DNA from: an uncultured Rickettsiales bacterium
GTDB lineage: Bacteria; Pseudomonadota; Alphaproteobacteria; Rs-D84
Direction of reading: 5' to 3'
NCBI GenBank assembly: GCA_900549365.1
Contig: UROD01000045.1
Span: 1-6,510, forward strand
DNA length: 6,510 nt
Below, one piece after another: positions 1 through 5,764 of the stretch (positions are counted from its first letter, which is position 1; each line of letters begins with the position of its first letter). Both the position numbers and the translations under genes were made by a program. The notes under the pieces are model-generated. The model had not been told where the DNA came from. It ran no database searches and saw only the letters and a program-made list of their open reading frames with translations.

Positions 1-66
1 CTTAAAATAATAAAGTTCAAAGTGCACCAGCGGAGACGTGTGAACTTTGAACTTTATTATTTTAAG
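1..66. repeat. Long AT-rich inverted repeat (hairpin) upstream of the lpxD promoter
   Basis: Positions 1-23 are the exact reverse complement of 44-66. After a G/A mismatch (24/43), CAC 25-27 pairs with GTG 40-42, leaving a loop at 28-39. The 3' arm contains a tandem heptamer, GAACTTT twice (42-55). The repeat begins at the first base of the window, so it may extend further left. It ends 1 nt before the -35 box of lpxD. It may be a bidirectional terminator of a gene to the left, but the stem is AT-rich, with no pure T tract after it. A dispersed palindromic element or a regulator-binding site are alternatives. The structure is read directly; its role is not known. Confidence 0.85.
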
Positions 67-67
67 A

Positions 68-95
68 TTGCACTTTGCCATATTTTCCGTATAAT
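68..95 (+). promoter_or_regulatory. Sigma70-type promoter of lpxD-fabZ
   Basis: TTGCAC (68-73) and a perfect TATAAT (90-95) are separated by 16 nt. Initiation would be expected about 6-8 nt after the -10 box, at roughly 101-103, which coincides with the ATG at 102. The lpxD message may therefore be leaderless or nearly so. The assignment rests on consensus match and position only. Confidence 0.7.
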
Positions 96-101
96 CGCGG
101 T

Positions 102-1145
102 ATGTTAAATTTAATCAGATCTTTGCTGGCACCGGTGGCAAACAAAACAACAGCCGGTCAGTTGGCCGAAAAATTCGGCTTGGAATTACGTGGTGACCCA
201 AACGCCGTTGTGCGCGGGGTTGCACCAATCGCAGATGCACGTGCGGGCCAGTTGGCGTTCTATTCCACAGAACGCAACAGCGCCGCATTCAAAATATTAC
301 CGATTGAGGTATTAAAAAACACGCGTGCAACTGTTATATTGGTTCAACCGGAACAGGCCGAATTTGCACCAGACGGCGCAACATTGTTGATAACGCCATC
401 ACCACGTGGAAATATCGTTAAAATCTTGGGCGAAATCTATCGCGAGAGACCACGTTTTGGTATCAGTCGCGACGCGATTGTTGAACGCGGGGTGTTCTTT
501 CGCAATCGGCGCAGCACGTATGTCGGGCAATTTGCAACGATTGAACGTGGCGCGGTCATTGAACCAGATGTGAAAATATACCCCTATGCATACATCGGGC
601 GCAATGTTACAATTGGTCGCGGAACGATTGTCCAGACCGGTGCACACATTGAAAACGCCACCATTGGGGCGGAATGCGTTATCAATTCTGGCGCGGTTAT
701 CGGCAAAGATGGATTTGGTTATACCCGTCAAAATGGGCATAATATTTTCATTCCGCACGTTGGGCGCGTTGTTCTGGGCGACCGCGTGTCGGTTGGTTCT
801 AATACATGCATTGACCGTGGCGCAATGACAGACACTGTTGTTGGTGACGGGACAAAGATTGACAACCTGTGCCAAATCGCACACGGTTGCGTGATTGGCA
901 AAGAATGCTTTATCGCGGGTCAAACCGGTATGGCGGGTGGTTGCGTAATTGGCGACCGCGCATTATTGGCTGGTCAGGTTGGGTTGGCGAATGGCGTTCA
1001 TATCGGCAACGATGCAGAGGTTGGCGCGCACAGTGGTGTATTCCGTACGGTTGATGACGGCACACGGGCGATGGGCTATCCTGCGGTTCCGGGCATGGAA
1101 TTTTTCCGTCAATATGCATGGTTAAAAAAACAGAGCAAAAGTTAA
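102..1145 (+). CDS. lpxD: LpxD, UDP-3-O-(3-hydroxyacyl)glucosamine N-acyltransferase
   Basis: Third enzyme of lipid A synthesis in the cytoplasm: it transfers a 3-hydroxyacyl chain from acyl-ACP to the 2-amino group of UDP-3-O-acylglucosamine. The 347-residue product is of normal length for the family. An N-terminal uridine-binding domain (about 15-100, with VAPIADARAGQLAFYS) precedes a long left-handed beta-helix of hexapeptide repeats (about 125-325), then a C-terminal helix. The family signature DGFGYT (about 203-208) and the KIDNLCQIAH segment are present; the His at 261 aligns with the catalytic His of E. coli LpxD. Start choice: an in-frame TTG at 75 lies between the -35 and -10 boxes, so transcripts from this promoter cannot include it; ATG 102 is preferred. 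No Shine-Dalgarno precedes ATG 102, consistent with a leaderless start. fabZ follows after 20 nt, probably cotranscribed. Function is sure, exact start less so. Confidence 0.95.
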   Translation: MLNLIRSLLAPVANKTTAGQLAEKFGLELRGDPNAVVRGVAPIADARAGQLAFYSTERNSAAFKILPIEVLKNTRATVILVQPEQAEFAPDGATLLITPSPRGNIVKILGEIYRERPRFGISRDAIVERGVFFRNRRSTYVGQFATIERGAVIEPDVKIYPYAYIGRNVTIGRGTIVQTGAHIENATIGAECVINSGAVIGKDGFGYTRQNGHNIFIPHVGRVVLGDRVSVGSNTCIDRGAMTDTVVGDGTKIDNLCQIAHGCVIGKECFIAGQTGMAGGCVIGDRALLAGQVGLANGVHIGNDAEVGAHSGVFRTVDDGTRAMGYPAVPGMEFFRQYAWLKKQSKS

Positions 1146-1165
1146 ACTTTGTTGGGAGAGGAAAA

Positions 1166-1606
1166 ATGGTTATTGACGCCAAAGGTATTGAAAAAGTTAT
1201 TCCGCATCGTGGCAACATGCGTATGATTGACGAAGTCCGCCAATATGATGAACACAGCGGTATCGGCATTCACTATGTGCGCGATGATGAATTTTGGTGT
1301 GCAGGACATTTCCCAGACAATCCAATTATGCCAGGGGTTTTACAGGTCGAGGCATTGGCCCAAACTGCGTGTTTTATTGTTATGGCACGCCAAGGATACA
1401 ATGATGGAAAATCCATGGGATATTTTACGACAATGGAACGCATCAAGTTCACGCATATGGTGCGACCAGGCGATGTGTTGGAATTGCACGTTGAATTATT
1501 GATGCAAAAAATGTCGCTGCACAAATTTCACGGCACGGCCTATGTTGATGGCGTACCGGTTGCCGATGCGACATTTACAGCAATCTTGCAACACAACGAC
1601 AACTAA
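1166..1606 (+). CDS. fabZ: FabZ, (3R)-hydroxyacyl-[ACP] dehydratase
   Basis: Hot-dog-fold dehydratase of type II fatty acid synthesis; it converts (3R)-hydroxyacyl-ACP to trans-2-enoyl-ACP in the cytoplasm and draws on the same 3-hydroxyacyl-ACP pool as LpxD. The 146-residue product has normal family length. The active-site block GHFPDNPIMPGVLQVEALAQ (47-66) holds the catalytic His48 and Glu62. The N-terminal motif is IPHRGNMRMIDEV rather than the usual PHR-x-PFLL-x-DR-V, a mild divergence. Start choice: ATG 1166 has a strong ribosome site, GGAGAGG at 1155-1161, and gives the family N-terminus. An in-frame ATG at 1118 would overlap lpxD by 28 nt and add 16 lysine-rich residues with no family match. 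The lpxD-fabZ order is classical, but lpxA does not follow; a terminator does. Confidence 0.95.
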   Translation: MVIDAKGIEKVIPHRGNMRMIDEVRQYDEHSGIGIHYVRDDEFWCAGHFPDNPIMPGVLQVEALAQTACFIVMARQGYNDGKSMGYFTTMERIKFTHMVRPGDVLELHVELLMQKMSLHKFHGTAYVDGVPVADATFTAILQHNDN

Positions 1607-1607
1607 T

Positions 1608-1641
1608 AAAAACAGGACACAAAATCGTGTCCTGTTTTTTT
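1608..1641. terminator. Bidirectional intrinsic terminator between fabZ and der
   Basis: ACAGGACAC (1612-1620) pairs exactly with GTGTCCTGT (1627-1635) around a 6-nt loop. A/T flanks extend the stem by four pairs (1608-1611 with 1636-1639). A T run (1635-1641) follows on the plus strand and the mirrored A run (1608-1612) serves the minus strand. It begins 1 nt after the fabZ stop and overlaps the der stop codon (1640-1642), so it can end both converging transcripts. Confidence 0.9.
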
Positions 1642-2989
1642 ATTTATCTTCGAATGGATTTTCGTCCTTGTGATATTCAATCACCACCGGCAGGTGTTCC
1701 CACTTTAATTCTGTGGCAATCCCGCGACGCAGATAACGCGTGTATGATTCTGGAATATCAGATGCACCACCAACATTGATTGTTATTTTCATCGGGTGGC
1801 GACCCGTTTGACGTGCAAATTTGATTTTCATCGGGCGTTTCAGACGCGACATAGGTGGCTGGCGCGTGGCAACCAATTTTTGGGTAATACGATTTATCAA
1901 ACTGGTTGGAACCTGGGACGACGAAATGTCCCACTGTTCATAAATTCTGCGGAACATATTCTGAACACCCATGCCGGTTTCCGCAGACACCGCCAAAATC
2001 ATTGGTTTAATAATCTGATGAAATGAATTTGCAAATTGGTGTTTCAATTTCAGCAATTTTTCATCACGGATTTCTGGTTCAACCAAATCCCATTTGTTCA
2101 AGGCAACACATAAAATCTTGCCCGCATCATACACACGCGCGGCAATCCCCAGTGCCTGATTTTCAATATTACGCGTGGCGTCCACCATCAATATTACCAC
2201 GTCTGCTTTGTCAATGGCGTCCAATGATTTCAGTGCAGACAACGTTTCAACATCGTCGGTCACACCTGCCTTGCGACGCAGGCCGGCGGTGTCCATCAGA
2301 ATAATATCGCGCCCATAAAAACGTGTTGGTATTTTAACCGTATCGCGTGTAATTCCGGGGGCATCACGTACAATTTGACGCTGTTGCCCCAAAACGCGAT
2401 TCACGAATGTGGATTTCCCGACGTTTGGCTGACCCAAAATTGCAATCTTTAATTTTTCAGCAACAGGACAATCGTTGGTTACGACGCCATCGCATTCAGC
2501 GTGTTCCGCAGCAATTTTATCAACAAATTCATAAATTGCATCAAACCCGCTTTTATGTTCCGCCGAAATCGCCGTCGGTGCGCCAAAGCCCAATTTGTAA
2601 AAATCATTTACATCGGCCATACGACGCGCAGATTCGCATTTGTTTGCCAACAACAGTACTGGCGCGCGCGTCTTGCGACGAACCAAACGCGCCCAATCCA
2701 AATCCGCGCCCGTGATACCCGTACGACCATCAACCACAAACAGCACCGCATCCGAAGCGGCAATGGCGTCCAATGCCATATTTGTTGAATCCGCGGCAAT
2801 TCCGGTCTTGGCATTTTCCAGACCTGCGGTATCTGTAATCTGGTATGTACGGTCGCGCATAGTACCGGTCAAACTGTCGCGAGTGACCCCAGGGCGGTCA
2901 TGAACCAGCGCATCACGCGTACCGGTCAAACCGTTAAACAATGTTGATTTGCCCGTATTTGGGCGACCTGCAATAGTAATTTTAATCAT
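1640..2989 (-). CDS. der: Der (EngA), double-domain ribosome-associated GTPase
   Basis: Essential GTPase of 50S ribosomal subunit maturation. The 449-residue product shows the family's unique tandem G domains. Domain 1 has G1 GRPNTGKS (8-15), G3 DTAG (53-56), G4 NKCE (116-119) and G5 SA (142-143). Domain 2 has G1 GQPNVGKS (186-193), G3 DTAG (233-236, in DTAGLRRK), G4 NKWD (298-301) and G5 SA (335-336). A KH-like C-terminal domain follows (about 355-445), ending in the typical NPF. In domain 1 the G4 motif has Glu in place of Asp, which as I recall is frequent in alphaproteobacterial Der. Start choice: ATG at 2989 gives MIKITIAGRPNTGKS, with a weak GGA about 7 nt upstream. An ATG at 3001 (four more residues) is possible because the promoter lies just upstream; a TTG at 3025 lies within the promoter and is unlikely. 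der converges on fabZ and diverges from the Yip1-type gene. Confidence 0.95.
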   Translation of the reverse strand: MIKITIAGRPNTGKSTLFNGLTGTRDALVHDRPGVTRDSLTGTMRDRTYQITDTAGLENAKTGIAADSTNMALDAIAASDAVLFVVDGRTGITGADLDWARLVRRKTRAPVLLLANKCESARRMADVNDFYKLGFGAPTAISAEHKSGFDAIYEFVDKIAAEHAECDGVVTNDCPVAEKLKIAILGQPNVGKSTFVNRVLGQQRQIVRDAPGITRDTVKIPTRFYGRDIILMDTAGLRRKAGVTDDVETLSALKSLDAIDKADVVILMVDATRNIENQALGIAARVYDAGKILCVALNKWDLVEPEIRDEKLLKLKHQFANSFHQIIKPMILAVSAETGMGVQNMFRRIYEQWDISSSQVPTSLINRITQKLVATRQPPMSRLKRPMKIKFARQTGRHPMKITINVGGASDIPESYTRYLRRGIATELKWEHLPVVIEYHKDENPFEDK

Positions 2990-3013
2990 AACTTTTTCCA
3001 TTGATTTTTTATA

Positions 3014-3041
3014 ATTATAAAGCAAAAATATAAATAATCAA
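3014..3041 (-). promoter_or_regulatory. Putative promoter of der, with palindromic -10 box
   Basis: On the minus strand TTGATT (3041-3036) and TATAAT (3019-3014) are 16 nt apart. Expected initiation near 3007 leaves a leader of about 6 nt to the ATG at 3001 or about 18 nt to the ATG at 2989. The -10 box lies in the perfect 12-bp palindrome TTATAATTATAA (3009-3020), so TATAAT also reads on the plus strand (3010-3015), toward the Yip1-type gene. No convincing plus-strand -35 box was found for it. Confidence 0.5.
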
Positions 3042-3054
3042 ATCGGGGGAAAAA

Positions 3055-3651
3055 ATGAAACAAAAACTAAAAAAATTCCTGACGCATCTGCGTGATATTG
3101 TTATAAAGCCAAAACGTTATTTTACCAAGATTGTTGCCGATGGCAATATGGACGAATCCATGTTAAAGGCGTTTATTTACGGTCTGTTGGGCGGTCTTTT
3201 GGTACTATGCCTGCGTCTGATTGGTGGTGCAACGGTTACATTGGGTGCGGTATTTACCGCCGTGGTTATTGTGCCTGTGCTGGCGGTGACATTGCTGTTT
3301 GTGATGGGCGGAATGATGATGCTGGTGTCAGAAATTACTGGTGGCGAACGCGATTGGGAAATCGCAATCAAGGGGCTGTCGTCAATATTCTTTATGTATC
3401 CGGTAATTCTGGTATTGAATGCATTGGCGTTTAATTGCACATCAATTTGGATTATCAGTTTGCTGATTGATTTGTATGTACTGTTCTTGTTCTATAACAT
3501 CGCGTTGTATTGCATGCACGGAAAAAAAGCGAGTGTGATATTTGTTATTGCGGTGTTGGCAATGTTCTTGGCCACAGTGTACGCAACAGATTACCGTATT
3601 GGCTGGTTTATGTTAAAGAATGCCAGCGCAACATTGGCATGTGTAATGTAA
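3055..3651 (+). CDS. Yip1-domain-type inner membrane protein, function unknown
   Basis: A 198-residue, very hydrophobic protein. A short basic, cytoplasm-like N-terminus (MKQKLKKFL) leads into a segment typical of bacterial Yip1-domain proteins (IVIKPKRYFTKIVADGNMDESMLKAFIYG, about 16-44). About five membrane segments follow, near residues 39-58, 62-93, 107-125, 128-150 and 156-176. GGERDWEIAIKG (about 96-107) is a polar loop between helices. The last 20 residues are polar to mixed, with no recognisable motif. No enzymatic residues are visible and no function can be assigned; the family is linked in eukaryotes to membrane traffic but is poorly characterised in bacteria. The ATG at 3055 has a G-rich ribosome site, GGGGGA (3045-3050). 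The gene is apparently monocistronic, divergent from der, and ends before a bidirectional terminator. The family call rests on the N-terminal pattern and topology. Confidence 0.75.
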   Translation: MKQKLKKFLTHLRDIVIKPKRYFTKIVADGNMDESMLKAFIYGLLGGLLVLCLRLIGGATVTLGAVFTAVVIVPVLAVTLLFVMGGMMMLVSEITGGERDWEIAIKGLSSIFFMYPVILVLNALAFNCTSIWIISLLIDLYVLFLFYNIALYCMHGKKASVIFVIAVLAMFLATVYATDYRIGWFMLKNASATLACVM

Positions 3652-3668
3652 TAAATAAACAATATAAA

Positions 3669-3695
3669 AAAAAACGCGCCATTGGCGCGTTTTTT
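3669..3695. terminator. Bidirectional intrinsic terminator between the Yip1-type gene and lpoB
   Basis: ACGCGCC (3674-3680) pairs with GGCGCGT (3684-3690) around a 3-nt ATT loop. The stem is extended by five A-T pairs (3669-3673 with 3691-3695). A long A run precedes it and a T run follows, so it works in both directions, ending the plus-strand gene (stop at 3651) and the minus-strand lpoB-type gene (stop at 3702). Confidence 0.9.
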
Positions 3696-3701
3696 ATTTC
3701 T

Positions 3702-4442
3702 TTACCATGTTGGTGCATGGTCACCTTCTTTGACAATGGGTTGTTCATCTTCCCATACTGACAGGCCGGTATTTACATCCGTCAACGTCAATTGCAGGTA
3801 ATATTCCACACGCGTATCAACGTTCGAGAACCAACCTGATTTCAATTTCATATTACGCTGTAACATTTTACCAGACAGTGACAGGTTTGGCGCAACCAAT
3901 GTGCCTTTTTTAGCGATGGTTGTTGCGTCATATTCGTCATTACCGCGGGTGGCGCGTACCTGATGCGTTGTTTCATCTTCGGCGGCGGCACGTTCATATT
4001 CAACCGCGGCGATGCCACGCGCCTTGACCGATGCGGCGGACGCACCCAATGCATCGACTTGTGCGGCTTTCATTTCAGCCGTGACTGGGACATAGCCGAT
4101 TTCTGTCTTCTTTTTATTCTGGAAACCGGTTGTAACCTGTGCCGTGCCAGAATTTACCAATGTTGTACGGATTTTCTTGACCAAGATATCGGTATCAAAA
4201 CGCTGCATTGTGTCGTTTTCAACATCTGCAATCGCGATGACAGGATTTTTAACACGGGCAAATGCACCACTGTCTATCATTGATTTGGTCATGCGTTCCG
4301 CAGCATTTGTCCAATCGCGATATTCCAATTCCATAACGTTTTGCATTGTTGCAACATCGCGCGCGTCATTCAAATCGACAACGCGTGTTTCGCCACATGC
4401 GCACAGCGCGGCACACAACGCAACAGGCATCAGTTTTTTCAT
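3702..4442 (-). CDS. LpoB-type lipoprotein (penicillin-binding protein activator family)
   Basis: Predicted 246-residue lipoprotein. A signal peptide (MKKLMPVALCAAL) ends in lipobox LCAC (13-16), with Cys16 the acylated residue; residue 17 is Gly, not Asp, compatible with outer-membrane sorting. The mature part matches the LpoB family pattern: a W-containing helix (YRDWTNAAERM, 41-51), the core strand NPVIAIADVENDTMQRFDTD (66-85), then DATTIAKKG and LSLSGKMLQR (about 172-196), a YYLQLTLTDVNTG strand (214-226) and VWEDE (229-233). In Enterobacteria LpoB activates the peptidoglycan synthase PBP1B; whether this distant member does so is inference, so no symbol is given. The start has a good ribosome site, AAGGA, 6 nt upstream. 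It is 20 nt behind the COG3014-type gene and very likely cotranscribed with it. Confidence 0.85.
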   Translation of the reverse strand: MKKLMPVALCAALCACGETRVVDLNDARDVATMQNVMELEYRDWTNAAERMTKSMIDSGAFARVKNPVIAIADVENDTMQRFDTDILVKKIRTTLVNSGTAQVTTGFQNKKKTEIGYVPVTAEMKAAQVDALGASAASVKARGIAAVEYERAAAEDETTHQVRATRGNDEYDATTIAKKGTLVAPNLSLSGKMLQRNMKLKSGWFSNVDTRVEYYLQLTLTDVNTGLSVWEDEQPIVKEGDHAPTW

Positions 4443-4462
4443 ACGTTTTCCTTTTGGTTTTG

Positions 4463-5725
4463 TTATTTTATCTTTATGGTTTTTACATCGGGCGTGCCAC
4501 CTGTCAAACGAACATAGACCAGATAGTTCCCTGCCGATGGAATTTCAGCTGTTACCACCAGATTACCACCGGATTTTATTTCTAGCAAGCCGGTTTTATC
4601 GTTTGTCGTGCGCCACACCGATATCCGCTGGGGCAATGTCGCCCAGGTGCGAACCTCTGCATTTGTGGTGGACAATGTGTACATTGTGGCCAGCAAACCC
4701 ATCAGCGGTGCAGAATCACTGTCTGAATTGTATAATGCGGATTGTAATGCCGCCTTGGACACAGCAGACGCAAAGGCACGCAAGGCCTCGTTCACGCGAT
4801 ACTGTGTATATTCTGTCATAAATAATGCGTCAACATCGGCAACAATTTCTGCGCCATCAACCATTGGCATTGGGGCGGCAAATAATGGTTCTGATACAGC
4901 CACAGATAATGTTGCAGGCCCCGTTGGAAATACAACAAAAGTATCCATTCTGTCTTCGCGTAATTTTGGGGCAAAGCCGTCTTCGATAAATACCCATACC
5001 GTGTTTTTTGGGGTGGTGCGGGCATTGGCGGCACGCAAGTCCGATTTTACATATTTATTGTCGCCCGCCATACCATCTGCGCGACGCAAATATGTTTTTG
5101 CATTTGCATAATCGCCCACATTCAAAAAATACAGCCCCGACAAATACATCAATGCAGGATTCATAATATCGCGAAACGCACGCCACTGCGAATTTTCAGA
5201 ATCCAGTCGTTCTGCCAAATCTGTATTATCAGCGCGTTCTGATTGAATTTGTTGTACCAACGCGTCGTATTCGCGCGACATGTCCTGTTGGCGGGCATAC
5301 GATTGATTTATAATCACGCGCTCATCATCGCGATTCCCCAGTGCCAGCGCATTCCACAACTGGTAATATGACACAAACAGTGCGTCCGACATATACGGAC
5401 GATAATCGTTTGCCAGATTACCGGCCAACAGTGCGCCAACCTCGCGTCCTAAATCGCCAGAGGTCAAATCAATGTTACGATGATTAAATTCTTCGTATGC
5501 GGCATCTGATGCGGCAAATTCGTTTGCATGAAACAAACTGTCTGCGGTAATCAATAATTCCAAATTATTCTGGGACTCGGGGGCATTTCCTGATGAAAAT
5601 TCGGTTGCTGTCGCAACATAGTTACCGTCAACGTAACCGGTGCGTACCGCGTCCAGTTGTGATTCCATCGTAGCCGCACATGCGCACAATAAAAATGACA
5701 AAGATAATACAATTATTCGGCGCAT
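4463..5725 (-). CDS. COG3014-type lipoprotein, partner gene of lpoB, function unknown
   Basis: Predicted 420-residue lipoprotein. A signal peptide (MRRIIVLSLSFLL) ends in lipobox LCAC (13-16), acylated at Cys16, at the same positions as in the downstream LpoB-type protein. Residues 50-235 look like TPR-type helical pairs, including YYQLWNALALGNRDDERV (120-137) and PALMYLSGLYFLNVGDYANAKTYLRRA (190-216). The middle part (240-300) is strand-rich, with VFIEDGFAPKLREDRM. The C-terminus has TWATLPQRISVWR (360-372), a pattern I recall from COG3014 proteins, then a beta-rich tail. As I recall, genes of this family often sit beside lpoB in Gram-negatives, as here; a shared envelope role is inferred. 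The ATG at 5725 gives the correct signal peptide but has no Shine-Dalgarno; the virD4 stop is 12 nt upstream. Family assignment is by pattern memory, not a search. Confidence 0.75.
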   Translation of the reverse strand: MRRIIVLSLSFLLCACAATMESQLDAVRTGYVDGNYVATATEFSSGNAPESQNNLELLITADSLFHANEFAASDAAYEEFNHRNIDLTSGDLGREVGALLAGNLANDYRPYMSDALFVSYYQLWNALALGNRDDERVIINQSYARQQDMSREYDALVQQIQSERADNTDLAERLDSENSQWRAFRDIMNPALMYLSGLYFLNVGDYANAKTYLRRADGMAGDNKYVKSDLRAANARTTPKNTVWVFIEDGFAPKLREDRMDTFVVFPTGPATLSVAVSEPLFAAPMPMVDGAEIVADVDALFMTEYTQYRVNEALRAFASAVSKAALQSALYNSDSDSAPLMGLLATMYTLSTTNAEVRTWATLPQRISVWRTTNDKTGLLEIKSGGNLVVTAEIPSAGNYLVYVRLTGGTPDVKTIKIK

Positions 5726-5736
5726 ACGGCTGACCG

Positions 5737-5764
5737 TTTATAATGTTTTGGTTTCGCCCGTCAT
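5737..5764 (-). promoter_or_regulatory. Possible internal promoter of the lipoprotein pair
   Basis: On the minus strand ATGACG (5764-5759) and TATAAA (5742-5737) are 16 nt apart and overlap the virD4 stop codon. Initiation near 5730 would give a leader of only about 5 nt before the ATG at 5725, which would fit that gene's lack of a ribosome site. The -35 box matches only 4 of 6 consensus bases, so the call is tentative. Read-through from virD4 is the alternative. Confidence 0.3.

Noticed and set aside
75..101. TTG at 75 as the lpxD start, adding nine residues (MPYFPYNRG)
   Set aside because: It lies between the -35 and -10 boxes of the promoter, and the extra residues have no family match.
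116..119. Der G4 motif NKCE (residues of the protein, encoded near 2633-2644) as a sign of a degenerate GTPase
   Set aside because: All other G motifs are intact and a Glu here is, as I recall, common in alphaproteobacterial Der.
399..923. Minus-strand open frame inside lpxD
   Set aside because: It is a shadow of the repetitive hexapeptide coding pattern, has no domain or ribosome site, and lpxD is certain.
1118..1165. ATG at 1118 as the fabZ start
   Set aside because: It overlaps lpxD by 28 nt and adds residues foreign to FabZ, while ATG 1166 has GGAGAGG at the right distance.
4144..4821. Long plus-strand open frame opposite the two lipoprotein genes
   Set aside because: It runs antisense across the lpoB start and the COG3014-type 3' end, has no recognisable domain, and both minus-strand genes have signal peptides and family motifs.
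5726..5737. Small inverted repeat ACGG/CCGT as a terminator between virD4 and the lipoprotein gene
   Set aside because: The stem is only 4 bp, with no T run.
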